This document shows, in pieces, positions 34,243-46,489 of a stretch of DNA of 64,000 bases (positions are counted from its first letter, which is position 1; each line of letters starts with the position of its first letter). Under the pieces are notes generated by a model, which was not told where the DNA came from, did no database searches, and saw nothing but the letters and a program-made list of their open reading frames with translations. Source of the DNA: Rhipidocladum racemiflorum (Eukaryota > Streptophyta > Magnoliopsida > Poales > Poaceae); contig CM070588.1 in NCBI GenBank assembly GCA_036346355.1, forward strand, positions 558,001 to 622,000, given 5' to 3'. A program made the translations under genes and the position numbers.

Positions 34243-34644
34243 ACTTGCCAGACAAAAATGACAGGTGCATATTGAAAGTCATCAGGGCTCTTAATGCTCC
34301 AGAGTTTCAAGCTATGAACAATCAAATATTAATTACTCAAGGAATATGATCTTATGCCCATTTGATTTTTATTGTACGAAGCATGCGACTTACCGTGAGC
34401 CAAGGGCTAGGGATCAGAAAATTTCTTGTTAAGCTTATTGCTCCGTTAGTTCTTGCCTAGAGGAATGTGATGACCTTTGTCGAAAAAAAAAACTCTTTTA
34501 GCACACTAAATTGAATACGAATTATTCAGTTTTTTTATCTAATGTATCAAGTTAACTAGAGTTTATTTATACTTCATCTAGTAGTACAGTAGTAGAAACA
34601 CCCTTAACAAATCAGCGGTTAGATTTAATTTCTTTTCGATCTAA

Positions 34645-35466
34645 TTTCTGAATATTAAATTTATCAAGAATGAGGATGGGATCATTTTGCATCAATCCCA
34701 TTATGCTGAGAAAATATTGAGCATGTACGGCTTTGAGAATTGCAGAATTTCCCCAACACCATATGATCCGAGTGTTAAGCTTCGGAAAAATCAAGGGTTA
34801 GGGAAAGATCAATTGAGATATTCACAAATTATTGGGTCCCTTATGTATCTAGCTGGTGCCACAAGACCTGATATCTCATTTGCTGTGAGCAAATTAAGCC
34901 GATTTATATCTAACCCGGGGGATGATCATTGCAAGACACTTGAAAGAGTGTTGCGCTACTTGAGAGGCACAACATCTTACGGAATTCACTATACTAGATA
35001 TCCATCTGTATTAGAAGGATATAGTAATTCCAATAGGATCTCTGATGCGGATGAGATCAAAGCTACAAGTGGTTATATTTTTACCTTAGCTGGTGCTGTA
35101 GTTTCATAGAGGTCTTGCAAACAGACCATATTAACGAGGTCAACCATAAAAGCTAAACTCGTAGCACTTGATACAGCCACTGTTGAGGCTGAATGGCTTA
35201 GAGAGCTACTGTTGGACTTGCCGTTGGTTGAGAAACCAGTACCGCCGATCCTAATGTACTGCGATAACCATAAAGTTTTGACTAAGGTTATGAGTACTAA
35301 GGATAACATGAAGTCCTTCAGACATGTGAAGTGCAGGCTTAAATCTGTCAGAAAATTGAGAAACTCGAGAGCAATTACTGTGAATTATATTCGCACTGAG
35401 AAAAATCTGGCAAATCCTTTTACAAAAGGACTTAGAAGGAAAACGATTTCCATTGAGTCTATATGA
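34645..35466 (+). pseudogene. copia reverse transcriptase C-terminus and RNase H
   Basis: Reads HQSHYAEKILSMYGFENCR, QIIGSLMYLAGATRPDISFA and LSRFISNPGDDHC. After a stop at 35107 it continues STIKAKLVALDTATVEAEWL, then YCDNHKVLT, FRHVKCRLKSVRKL and KNLANPFTKGL. This is the end of a Ty1/copia polyprotein. The catalytic RT core, integrase and gag are missing, and the stop breaks the frame. Confidence 0.85.
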
Positions 35467-36045
35467 GGTCCATTTGAGTTACAACATAATGTAACACATA
35501 CCTTCCTGATCAGAGTTCCCATGAATTAGGTAATGGGAAAAACAAGTTGATGTTGTAACAAGAGAGTACATATTATTAAATTGTACATGTATCCTAATAC
35601 ACAAAGTACTCTCGACTGTATGGAAGGTTGGCTTAAAGCCTTAATGTATTCTAGTGTCAAAATAAGAGAAAGAGGTATTGGCCTACATGATACCTATAAT
35701 GAATACACCTACTTGAACATAACTGTGAGGTCGCAGTTCACGAGGATGGGGCATTCTCTAGAAAGCTCATGAGCAGATACGGGAGCATTACCATATAACG
35801 CTCCGTGTAGGTGTGGTTTATTGGCAGCCTAGTATCAGTTATGAATTTCAAGTAAAGTCTGATCACAAAAAGCTATGAATTCAAGGCATAGTCCATTCAC
35901 TAGTTGTGAGAGGATGAACCTTGCTAATCTAGGTGCAAGTTCAACCCGTACGAGACTTACACCAAAAGACTGGTATATTAACAACACTTCAGTATATCGA
36001 TCTTTGTTATCTTTTTTGCTGTTTGCTATGGAATTGGTGGGGGAT

Positions 36046-36934
36046 TGTTAGAAATTGGCCCATGGGTGGCTCATTTCCTTTAATTTCAAAGCATGCATGA
36101 TTTAGTACCATATTGCCTAGCCAAGTAGAGGAAAGGCAACTTAAAAGGTGGAGTCCTTGCCACCTTTCGATTAATGTGACACTTGGCATGAGAATGGCAT
36201 AGGGTGAACAGTGGCTGAACACACACGCGCGCGCGCGCATTCACGTATTTTCGCGAGGTAATCTGCGTGACTTGTGACTTGCGACCGCGCTGCGTTGTAG
36301 TGTGTCTCCTGGCACTTTGAATTCACCTTTTATTTTGCTGAATATTGCAGTTATCTCTCTATTCATTCTGTTTAAATGCGATTTAAACATTCTAGTAACT
36401 ACCGACATTAAGCAGTCATTTACTAGTAACTGTCACATTACTTTGTCAGTTACTGATGCGTGTGTATAAAAACACCTGGAGATGTCCAGACTTATACGTT
36501 GAATTCCTCTATTCTTCCTGCTTCTCTCTGCAAAAGCTGTACTGTTGTGTTGAGTTGTTGAACCTCGCCGGCCTTCCTCCTCGGCGTGCACCGTGAAGGA
36601 GGGTGAGCGATATCTCCGAGCCATTGCCGCAGAGTTCACCTGCACGGGTCGGCAATAAGGTTTTTGGGTAGCGCTTCAGCGCGACCGCGTTTCTTCTTCC
36701 GCGTCGTCGACTACTTCCAAGACCTCGTCTGCGCTGCACTGTTTCCTACTCTTCATCAAACCCAACTATAAGTCGTTCGTGATCGTTCGACTCAACCATA
36801 CTCTGTTTCTTGAATATATATGTTTAGAAGTACAATGTGTAGCCTGGTGTTAGATTTACTGTATGCATCACTATTTATATATGATATTTGTCTCCTGATA
36901 AAATTTGAAATTAAAATATTGCGCATATTTCCAA
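36046..36934 (+). mobile_element. 3' LTR of the 34.6-kb copia fragment
   Basis: Starts TGTTAGAAATTGGCCC directly after a purine tract GGTGGGGGAT and runs to about TTTCCAAC. A TATA-like GTGTATAAAAAC is near 36460. The 3' end is a best guess. Confidence 0.55.
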
Positions 36935-37260
36935 CGGGTCTTGCTTTATTTTTCCCGTAGATGAAGCCAAGAAGGGCCAAGCAAGATTCCAGACACATGT
37001 CGTTGATGTTGATTGTGAACTATTCCTTTTCCATAGATCATGAAGGAACATGCTTTCAAAGACAGGAAAACAGGCTGGAAGGACGGCCGTGTTTTATGCG
37101 CATTGAGGACACCATCGGCCGTGTTTTATGGTGACATCAGCATGCATAGAGTATGTGAGCATGCCGGAAAGGTGTTTAATTCTACTCCCGATATTGTTGA
37201 CGTTGAAAAACGTGACGAAATGTTAATTGACACCCATACATGTAAACATCGGGTTTAAGT
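36935..37260. other. Unassigned sequence
   Basis: A 72-codon frame (37040-37258) has no recognisable domain and is not called. Confidence 0.5.
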
Positions 37261-38220
37261 TGGGTGCAGGCTGCCAGCTGATTTGATCCTACAACCGGCA
37301 AGAAAATTATGTAATCCATGGTTTACAAAATCAATAAAATCGCTCGAATTTTGCGATTTTCGCCCATATCGAGGTCCGGTTTCTAAAACCAGTCGATAAA
37401 CCGGTCCAATTTAAAAAAATAAAAATTCAAACAAAAAATTATGTGTCATAAATAGGTGAAAATCACTCGATTTTCACCAAAATTTGACGAAAATCGCTCC
37501 AAAAATCGATCGCAAAAAAGTTCATGTCTGTCGATTTTCCACAAAAAAATGTCGATTTTCCATGAAAATCATCGATTTTTGAAAAAAAAAATTCAAACAT
37601 TTTTTGTTATTGAAACTATGCGATTTTTCACGATTTTCAGTTTGGTTTTTGCGATTATCGAAAATCACTATTCATTCAAAAATCGCAAAAACGGTTTATT
37701 GAACCCTAATGTAATCTAACTAGCCGTTAAGCTACTTAGCTTCTCAATGACAATCTGATCTAAACAGCTACCTAAGCCGATTAAATCAAAAGTAACTGGT
37801 AAATTTAAACATCCTATTGAGCTGATTAGATGAAAGATAAAGGTAAATTTTTCTCAAAAAAGGTGATGGGCAGTAAAATCGAAGAAAAAAACAAACCTGG
37901 ATAATAGAAGTCGACAATTGATTGAAAGCGGTGATGTGCGATTTTATTGATAAAAAATGAATTACAGAGAAAAAGTTCTAAATCTACAAGCTACTCCTAG
38001 TCGACGCAAAAGTAGATAAAAGTAGAGCGAGTTGGTTGATTGTTGTTGGATTCTCTTCTATGTCGTTTGGCGCCCCTTTTATAGTGCTTAGATCATCACA
38101 TTCTTCTTCAACTCTTAAGATAACTCGTATCGGCCATAATCTTCATAAGAGATCCCTACTTCCCAAATAAGCTTATCAAATTAGTCTTTTCTACCAAATT
38201 GATCGCGCAACAAATTTTTT
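37261..38220 (-). mobile_element. Gypsy-type LTR fragment with inserted MITE
   Basis: Related to 21255-22020: GCTGATTTGATCCTACAACC, GATGGGCAGTAAAATCGAAG and CTACTCCTAGTCGACGCAAA. The minus strand carries TATAAAAGGGGCGCC near 38067-38082 as a probable LTR TATA. It is interrupted by the 37317-37708 MITE. Confidence 0.55.
37317..37708. mobile_element. hAT-type MITE rich in TCGATTTTC, copy 2
   Basis: 392 bp, with perfect 8-bp duplication ATGTAATC (37309-37316, 37709-37716). The interior has the same CGATTTTC/AAAATCG motifs and CCGGT...GATAAACCGG core as 27541-27942. The ends are more diverged. Confidence 0.85.
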
Positions 38221-38440
38221 ATGTCAATTATATATATATATATAAATATAAATATATTTGATAATAATATTTGGGAAGCCGGCGTGTAGCAGGGCAAGTA
38301 TATGATTCGGGAAATAAGCTGGAGGCCTTCTCGGCAGTGTGCTTCGGGAAGATAGACGTGCAAAGAAAGGAGACGTGCTCGGCATACTGAGATGTACAGC
38401 AGGAGCTGATTGTGCTGCACAAGAAACAGAAGCAATGAAA

Positions 38441-39147
38441 AATCAGTGGGTATGAATTCCAATCTATTAATTTGCAGTAGGATTATGAATAAATTTTGCA
38501 AAAAGTTTTTCTTTTTCTTTTTTTTTTTTGAGAAAAAATCAGTGGGTATGGATTCCAATCTATTAATTTGCAGTAGGATTATGAATAGATTTTGCAAAAA
38601 GTTTTTCTTTTTTTTTTTGAGAAAAATCAGTGGGTATGAATTCCAATCTATTAATTTGCAGTAGGATTATGAATAGATTTTGCAAAAAGTTTTTCCTTTT
38701 TTCTTTTTTTGGAGAAAAATCAGTGGGTATGAATTCCAATCTATTAATTTGCAGTAGGATTATGAATAGATTTTGCAAAAAGTTTTTTTTTTTTTTTTTT
38801 GAGAAAAATCAGTGGGTATGGATTCCAATCTATTAATTTGCAGTAGGATTATGAATAGATTTTGCAAAAAGTTTTTCTTTTTTCTTTTTTTTTTGAGAAA
38901 AATCAGTGGGTATGAATTCCAATCTATTAATTTGCAGTAGGATTATGAATAGATTTTGCAAAAAGTTTTTCTTTCTTCTTTTTTTTTTTGAGAAAAATCA
39001 GTGGGTATGAATTCCAATCTATTAATTTGCAGTAGGATTATGAATAGATTTTGCAAAAAGTTTTTCTTTTTTCTTTTTAAGAAAAATCAGTGAGTATGAA
39101 TTCCAATCTATTAATTTGCAGTAGGATTATGAATAGATTTTGCAAGG
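38441..39147. repeat. Minisatellite, eight units of ~92 bp
   Basis: The unit begins AATCAGTGGGTATGAATTCC and ends TTTTGCAAAAAGTTTTTC plus a variable T-run. Starts are at 38441, 38537, 38625, 38718, 38807, 38901, 38996 and 39085. Units differ mainly in T-run length and a few substitutions. Open frames here are repeats of the unit. Confidence 0.95.
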
Positions 39148-39279
39148 GAGAAGTACCAGATGAAAGAGGGGAAAAAATAATCTCATGCAACTCTGCAGTA
39201 GTAGAAAAACATTGTATAATTAAACAAACACTGAACATTAGATAGAGCTAAAAAAACATAATTAATGCAATGCGGACGC

Positions 39280-39283
39280 AAAA
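39280..39283 (-). terminator. Pol III T-run terminator of tRNA-Gln
   Basis: TTTT on the minus strand directly at the tRNA 3' end (the first T doubles as discriminator base). Confidence 0.7.
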
Positions 39284-39354
39284 GGTCCCACCGGGATTCG
39301 AACCCAGGTCGCCAGATTCAAAGTCTGGAGTGCTAACCACTACACCACGGAACC
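39283..39354 (-). tRNA. tRNA-Gln (anticodon UUG)
   Basis: The minus strand folds as a 72-nt tRNA without an encoded CCA. The acceptor strands are GGTTCCG and TGGGACC. The A box is TGGTGTAGTGG, the anticodon stem-loop is CCAGA-CTTTGAA-TCTGG with anticodon TTG, and the T arm is CCTGGGTTCGAATCCCGG. All stems pair apart from two wobble pairs in the acceptor. It has no intron and looks intact. It lies ~135 bp from the minisatellite. Confidence 0.95.
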
Positions 39355-39574
39355 AGTTTGATCTATTTCCTTCGATTAATTCTTCATAGGTGGATGCATG
39401 CTTTCACCGATTGCGACGAGGCTCCTTTTTTTAGATTAATATAAGAGGGCCAACATATCCATCCTGAAATTCTCTCGTCTGTTACAAGGGAACTAGTCTT
39501 GATGCTTTTTCTTCATCTTCGTCGTTTCTTTTATATATGTCACTCTTTATTGGGGAAGTACTCAATTATTCTAT

Positions 39575-39990
39575 GCAGAAACAAAATTTAAAATTAGAGT
39601 ATTTTAACATTATAAATTTTAAATCAGAAGTTTCAACTGAAAAAAATTTAACTCAAAACGTTTCAATTCGAAAAATTTCAAATAAAAAAGTTTCTACTCG
39701 AGAAATTTTAAGTAAAAAATATCTCAAATTAGAAAGTTTTAATTAAAATTTTCTAGTCGAAAAGCTTCAAATTAGAAGGCTTCAACTCGAACTATTTTAA
39801 ATAAAAAATTTAAATTAAAAAGTTTCAACCGAAAAAGTTCAAATCGAAAAGTTTCACCTCAGAAAACTTTTAATTAAAAAATTTTTGGTTAAAAAGTTTT
39901 AATTCAATAAACTTTTGGTTCGAAAGTTTCGAGTAAAAATTCAACTTTCGGAGTTGAAAAAATTTAAATCGAGAAATTTCAAATAAAGAT
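39575..39990. repeat. Degenerate array of AAAGTTTCAA/TCGAAA motifs
   Basis: AT-rich, with loosely periodic phrases such as AAAGTTTCAACT, CGAAAAATTTCAAATAAAAAA and AAAAGTTTTAATT. No gene. Confidence 0.6.
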
Positions 39991-40853
39991 GGGTCTACAA
40001 AACTAAGCATGACTCTAAGAGAAATGTTGAAAGATTTAAGGCAAGATTTGTAGCAAAATGGTTTACACAAAGAGAAGGGATTGATTATATTGATACTTTC
40101 TCTCCCGTCTAAAATAAAGATTCGTTAAGAATTGTCATGACGCTTGTTGCTCATTATGATTTAGAGCTACATCAGATAGATGTTAAAACTGCGTTCCTTA
40201 ATGGTGACTTGCATGAGAATGTTTACATGACTTAACCGGAAGGTTTTGTTGTGTAAGGCAAGGAACATATGGGATGTCGACTTAAGAAATCCATCTATGG
40301 ACTAAAACAGGTGTCGAGGCAATGGTACCTTAAGTTAGATGAGACCATAAAAAATTTTGGTTTCAAAGAAAATGAAGTGAACAATTGCATATACATTAAG
40401 ATTAAGGGGAGCAAATTTACTATCTTAGTATATTATGTGGATGACATCTTATTGGCTAGCAGCGATAAGGATATGCTGTCTGAAACCAAGAGATTTTTTT
40501 CTGCTAATTTTGATATGAAGGATCTTGGTGATGCCTCTTATGTTTTGGGCATTGACATTCACCGAGATAGGTCCAAAGGGATATTAGGTCTATCCCAACA
40601 AGGCATATATTGACAGAGTGCTTAAGAGATATAATATGCATAACTGTTATGCCACGCCTGCTCCTATTGTTAAGGGCAATAATTTTAGAATATTTCAATG
40701 TCCAAGGAATCAATTAGAAACTGATGAAATGAAAGGGATTCCTTACGCTTCAGCTGTTGGAAGCATTATGTATGCTCAAGTTTGTACTCACCCGGATTTA
40801 GTATTTGTAACCGTGATGCTTGGCAGGTATCAGTCAAATCTAGGGTTAGACCA
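39990..40853 (+). pseudogene. copia reverse-transcriptase fragment, target of the gypsy array
   Basis: Motifs in order: WVYKTKHDSKRNVERFKARF with W/K change, GIDYIDTFSPV, AFLNGDLHENVYMT, KSIYGLKQVSRQWYLKLDE and LVYYVDDILLAS. The catalytic YVDD codons lie near 40434-40446. It continues with DLGDASYVLGIDIHRDRSKG to SAVGSIMYAQVCTHPDLVF, with stops and frameshifts. The frame ends abruptly where the family A LTR begins at 40854, so the gypsy element inserted here. Confidence 0.85.
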
Positions 40854-40917
40854 TGTAACACCCCAAAATTTTGCTTTTCTTAAATTCATGTGTGATTTGG
40901 CACTTTGGTGAATTTTT
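40854..40917 (+). mobile_element. 64-bp stub of the 5' LTR of family A
   Basis: TGTAACACCCCAAAATTTTG and the next ~45 bp equal the start of the LTR at 51513. The rest of the LTR and the leader are deleted. Confidence 0.9.
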
Positions 40918-40940
40918 AGTATTTGTAACCGTGATGCTTG
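40915..40940. repeat. 26-bp templated filler at the deletion junction
   Basis: An exact copy of 40797-40822 from the copia fragment, placed between the LTR stub and internal sequence. See the finding. Confidence 0.85.
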
Positions 40941-40944
40941 TGAC

Positions 40945-41520
40945 GTGAAGATTGAGGTACCTGCTAGGAAGAAGGGCCCAGGCAATCGCCCGATACACTG
41001 CACTGCCAGGAGGTCTACAATGCAGATGGGTATCCAAGAAGTATCACGACGAGCAATGCGGCACATTACCCGTATCTACGCCAGAGAGTTGGAGAGCACG
41101 GTGTTCCGTTATCATCCGCGCAGCGATAACCTTCTTGACCCGAAGGCGATTCAGGATGAGGATGCCACGGTTACACAGTTGGCACGATTTGTTGTCGCCC
41201 AGGAGGATGTACTCGATGATACAAGCAAGGAGCTCTGAAGGCCCGCAAGGAGATCACAACAGAGAAGAACGAGATGGCGGGAAGCACAAGAGTATGTGTC
41301 ACACCTTCTGCGAAGGATTGACGAGTTGGAGGCGGCTTTATGCGGACTGCAACTGAGCCAAGATTTGAGCTACACGAGCCAGATCCGAGGAGTCGGATCT
41401 CGATGAGGACATCGCTTCTTCGACTACCACAGATGACACGATTCTTTGGACATGGCAATCGTTTCGGCGCCTATGCCGCAAAGATCCGTACCAGGCCGTG
41501 GAGGTTTTCTCGATGAGTGG
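40945..41520 (+). pseudogene. Pre-gag ORF (orf0) of family A, copy 1
   Basis: Matches the copy at 55255-55978, e.g. RAMRHITRIYARELESTVFR, then LARFVVAQEDVLDDTSKEL. The frame is broken at 41238 and later. Helical, Glu/Lys-rich; function unknown. Confidence 0.7.
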
Positions 41521-41811
41521 CGTAGGTTCTATAGTGAGACTCCTTCGCCGAGTCGCGTCATAGAATAAAGAGTCACCCTTTAGGCGTTAGACTCCAAAGT
41601 GTTAGTTCGATTTGGATTTTCATTGTTTCTTTGAGTATGCAGTATGTGTTGCAAGGCCCTTAGGCATTGTAAGCAACCATACCAAGTTATTAATATCAAT
41701 AATAAAATTGGACCTTAAAGTACACCTTTCGCCCCGCATAAGTTCCATATTACTTGTCTATTCTTGTTTCCCTCTCATCTCTAAAACCTAGAGCAAATCG
41801 ACAGATGGTGA

Positions 41812-42800
41812 ATACCATGAAACCTTGGAAGCAATGGAAGTGGTTCTCGCCAGAAAAACCCCAATGATGGAGCACCAAAGACCGCCAGCTTGATATGCAG
41901 AATTTTGGAGCATTTCTTGCTGCTCAGACTCAGTTGATGCATGCTATGATGCAACAAATGCAACACGTCACTGCTCAGGCCACAGCTAATCAAGTCAATC
42001 AGGGACAACGCCAGAATACAAGACTGTCGGAGTTCATGAGGACTCACCCACCCACTTTCTCTGGGAATGCCAATCCATTGGAGGCCGATGATTGGTTAAG
42101 GTCAATCGAGAGGAAGCTACACATAGCTCAATGCATAGGAAATGAGAAGGTACTTTACGCTTCTCATCAGTTGGAAGGAACAATGGCCAGAATGGTGGGA
42201 GAACTTCGTGCCACGCAAGAGAACCCTCAAGAGATCACTTGGGAGGAGTTCACGCTTGCGTTTAAATCAAGATCACGTGCCTGAAGGAATCATGGACCTT
42301 AAGAAGGAGGAGTTCAGAGCATCAAGCAAGGTAATCACCGGTGGCCGACTACGAACAAGTTCACACAGCCTAGCACGCTACGCACTGAGGATGTAGCGAC
42401 AGATAAAGCAAGACAGTCTCGTTTTATGAAGGGACTTAACTCAGGGTTACAAGTAGGATTGATCACCCACACCTTCCCAGATTTCCAAGAGTTGGTGAAT
42501 AAGGCGCTTATTCTTGAGGACAAGCGCAAGGAACTGGATGAGAACAGGAAGCGCAGGATGCAACAAAGAAGGATCACGCCAGGAACGCAATGGCGTCGAG
42601 AGTTGCACCAAATCAATTTTTCAGATTCCAGCCACAGAATGCCACAAGGACACCGTCACCGGCACCAAGACTTGTCAATCGTAACTACTGCACCCACCGC
42701 TAGAAACGCCGCTCGAGCAACAAGAAGGAACAGTGAGACGCCGCTACAAGCGCAACGAGCCAGGACACTTTGCCAACAGCTTGTCCCAAGAAGACAATGA
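41812..42800 (+). pseudogene. gypsy gag, family A copy 1
   Basis: The gag core reads MQNFGAFLAAQTQLMHAMMQ, PPTFSGNANPLEADDWLRSI, VLYASHQLEGTMARMVGELR and FMKGLNSGLQVGLITHTFPD in different frames. The zinc knuckle near 42745-42785 keeps EPGHFAN, but the expected Cys codons are disrupted. Gag would form the particle; this copy cannot as read. Confidence 0.8.
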
Positions 42801-43030
42801 GTGACCCCGATTCGCTTCAATCTAGGAACCACCCAGCTAGGACGCCAAAGACAGGAGCCACACCCCAAAGCGTGGTTAGAGGACGAGTCAACCATGTCAC
42901 CGCAGATGCACTGCAGAATGCTACTGACGTCGTAATGGGTAAGTTACTTGTGAACTCAGTACACCTGTGATTTTGTTTGACTCGAGCTTAGCATTCGTTT
43001 GTTTCGCAAGGCTTTGCTGCTATAAATGAT

Positions 43031-45730
43031 TTGGGGATTTCGAGACTTAAGTGCATGCTTTTAGTTCAAACCCCTGGTTCCGAACTCCGAACGAAAGTAG
43101 GATGTTTCGGGGTGAGAATATTAATAGATGGAATAGAGTTCCTAGCGAACCTTATAATTTTGGAGACCCAGACCTTAGACGTTATTTTGGGAATGGACTG
43201 GTTATCCAAGCACAAGGCCGTATTGGATTGTGGATGAAGGACTATCTCAGTTGAGAGCCCGTGTGGAAAGAAAGTGGAATTTCAAGCTACTGCCGTTAGA
43301 GAAGGGCGATTGATGGTTAACAGCACCAAGGCAATCGGCATAGAGGATGTCTCAAGAGTGAATGAGTACCCAGATGTTTTTCTGAAGATCTACGGTATGC
43401 CGCCAGACAGGACATAGAGTTTGTGATAGAACTTGTACTGCATACAGCCGATAGCAAAGAGACCTTATCGGATGTCCACCGAGGAGTTGGTAGAGATGAA
43501 GAAACAAATAGAGGAGTTAATGGAGAAAGGATTTATCGATCGAGTTCATCGCCGTGGGGAGCACCGCTTTGTTTGTCAAGAAAAAGGATGGGAGTTTCAG
43601 GATGTGCATTGACTACCATGCACTCAATGAAGTCACCGAGAAGAATAAGTATACGCTACCTAGGATTGATGATTTGTTTGATCAACTGAGAGGAGCCGGA
43701 GTTTTCTCAAAGATTGATCTGAGATCGGGATACCATCGATTGAAGATCCGATCGAGAGGATATTCCAAAGACGAGCATTCTCGTCAAGATATGGACATTA
43801 CGAGTTTACGATTATGTCCTTTGGATCGACGAATGCGCCAAAGATATTTCATGAATATGATGAATAAGGTGTTCATGGAATATTTGGACAAGTTTGTAAA
43901 TGCGTGTTCATAGACGATATCCTAATCTACTCCAAGACAGAGGATGAACATGCCGAACACTTAAGGCGAGTTTTGGAAAAGGCGAGGAACAAAGCAACTT
44001 TTCGCCAAGTTCAAAGAAGTGTGAATTTTGGAAGGATAAGGTAGAATTCCTCGGACATGTAATGACCGCAGTAAGAGTCGCCGTAGATCCAAGCAAAGTA
44101 GAAGCGGTGTTACATTGGGAGCAACCAAGATCGTGACCCAGATCCGAGTTTCCTTGGAATGGCAGGATACTACCGCCGTTTCATTGAAGGCTTTTCGACA
44201 ATTGCGAAACCTCGGCGCAATTCTTTGAAAAAGGAGAAGAAGTTTGCTTGGACGCCAGAATGTGAGAAAGGATTTCAGGAGCTGAAGAAGCGATTGACAT
44301 CGGCACCGGTGTTAGTTCTACCGGATGTTGCTCAAAGCTTTGATATTTATTGTGACGCATCGCGCCAAGGACTTTGATGTGTGCTGATGCAGAATGGAAA
44401 GGTCGTCGCTTATGCATCAAGGCAGTTGAGGCCGCATGAGGAAAATTATCCAACACATGCACATGACCTAGAGTTAGCTGCCGTAGTGCATGCCTTGAAG
44501 ATATGGCGTCACTATCTGATTGGAAACAGATGTGAAGTGTATACGGATCATAAGAGCCTTAAGTACATATTCACCCGATCGGATCTGAATATGAGGCAAA
44601 GGAGATGGTTAGAGTTGATCAAGGACTATAATGTTGGAATCCATTACCATCCCGGAAAGGCCAACGTAGTTGCCGATGCCTTGAGTCGGAAAAGCCACAC
44701 TGTGAGTACGTTGCTAGCCACAAGTCAGGAGGAGTTATGCCAGGAATTTCAGAAAATGAAGATTGAGGTGGTACCTAGCGGATTCTTGGACGCATTGGAA
44801 GTGAAGCCTACCCTAGAGGATCAGATCCGGGAAGGACAGAAGGATGATGACAAGATCCGCAGGATTAAGTCCATCAAGGAAGAAGGCAAAGCAGAGGACT
44901 TCAAGTTGGATGAACAAGGCACGTTATGGATGAAGGATCGCATTTGTGTGCCGAACAAAAGGAGTCAAGCAGTTGATTCTAGAAGAAGCCCATGACTCAA
45001 AGTATTCAATTCATCCTGGAAGCGCCAAGATGTATCAGGATTTGAAGGAAAGATTCTGGTGGCCGAGCATGAAGCGTGAAGTTGCCGAGCATGTTGCATT
45101 GTGCGATGTATGCCAGAGAGTCAAGGCAATGCATCAGAGACCAGCAGGATTACTACAGCCGCTGAAAATACATGAGTGGAAGTGGGAGGAAATCGGAATG
45201 GATTTCATTACCGGTTTGCCTAAGACTCAAGGAGGTTATGACTCTATATGGGTTATAGTGGATCGTTTGACCAAAGTAGCCCATTTTATCCCCGTGAAGA
45301 CCACCTACTCGGGAGATAAATTAGCAGAGTTGTACATGATCAGGATCGTCTGTTTGCACGGAGTGCCAAAGAGGATTGTATCGGACAGAGGTACCCAATT
45401 TACCTCAAGGTTTTGGAATAAGTTGCATGAAGCCATGGGAACCCGTTTAAACTTCAAGATCTGACTTATCATCCACAGACGGATGGACAGGCCGAAAGAG
45501 TCAATCAGTTACGGAGGATATGTTAAGAGCTTGTGCATTGGCTTATGCTACCTCTTGGGATAAGAGTTTGCCGTATGCTGAGTTTAGTTACAACAATAGT
45601 TACCAGGCTAGTTTACAGATGTCACCTTTTGAGGCACTGTATGGTCGACCCTGTCGGACGCCATTGAATTGGAATGAGACAGGTGAACGCCGTGTCTTTG
45701 GGCCAGATTTTCTTCAAGAGGTGAGGAAGC
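43031..45730 (+). pseudogene. gypsy pol (protease to integrase), family A copy 1
   Basis: It parallels 57502-60206. Protease end ILGMDWLSKHKAVLDCG, RT blocks MCIDYHALNE and FSKIDLRSGYH, then many frameshifts in 43420-44160. RNase H (YASRQLRPHEENYPTHAHDL) and integrase (HPGSAKMYQDLKERFWWPSM; MDFITGLPKTQGGYDSIW; RIVSDRGTQFTSRFW) follow. An in-frame TGA at 44375-44377 is shared with copy 2. Most copy-1-specific breaks fall at CAG/CTG/CCG and may be sequence errors. The frame stops where antisense element B begins (~45731). Confidence 0.85.
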
Positions 45731-46489
45731 AGATTGCCAAGTGTAGACCTAGAGAACAAACCCATAGCCACGAAAGGAGCTATGGCGTTCTCTAAAAGGC
45801 TACTCTCCCACGTGCTACGTAGTACTCTATCTTGCTGACGGTGGTAGCAGTCAGCGACATGAAGGAACTCAACTATGATCCTATAGTGCTCATTAGGCAA
45901 TCGAATCGATCTATGTAACTAGTGTCTCCTCGGCAACAAAGCGGTATCTCCGTGCTTGATCGCCATCTCTGGAAGTGCGTGGCGCAATCGAACGATGGCC
46001 ATATAAGCAACATCGCTCAACGCGAAGACACCAAGCTCCAAGACCATCAAAAGTACGATCTGCCTCTCCGAATCGTGTCCTAGCTGGGATCTCAATCCTA
46101 GCTACGTACTCTATCGAAATCGACTCGCCATCCTCCTGGTAGACGGTGTATCGAGGTGTCTCAAAGCGTGCATAATCTAACATCCGTGCTAAGACTCCCA
46201 TCAATCCCGCTCCCAGGCGGCTCGGAAGTGTGGAAGCACGGCGAATACCCTTCCATCTGCACATTTAATAAGGAATTAGTATTCCAGTTAAATGCAAGAT
46301 GCAACGATAACGCACAAAAGTAAAGAGTAGAAGACAAAACAAGAAAGAATTAATAACAGATATAACAAGTTTTATTTTCCTAAGTGTAATGTGTCTATTC
46401 AAAATTTTAATTTCCTCTTAACGACCATTCTAACTAAGGTTCTCCTACAGCAATGTGGCTCGATACCAAATCAGAGACCCTCATTTTTA
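45731..46489 (-). mobile_element. Leader and orf0 start of Tekay-like element B, copy 1 (antisense)
   Basis: On the minus strand a degraded primer-binding site (46458-46469) is followed by a reading frame with RLGAGLMGVLARMLDYARFE, TPRYTVYQ, VSIEYVARIEIPARTRFG-like text and LENAIAPFVAMGLFSRSTLG. It is cut off at the joint with family A pol. The joint is not an LTR end, so B was truncated here by deletion. Confidence 0.75.

Noticed and set aside
38441..39147. Regularly spaced repeats resembling an array
   Set aside because: Nothing in between is unique spacer; the whole ~92-bp unit repeats with T-run variation, so it is a minisatellite, not CRISPR.
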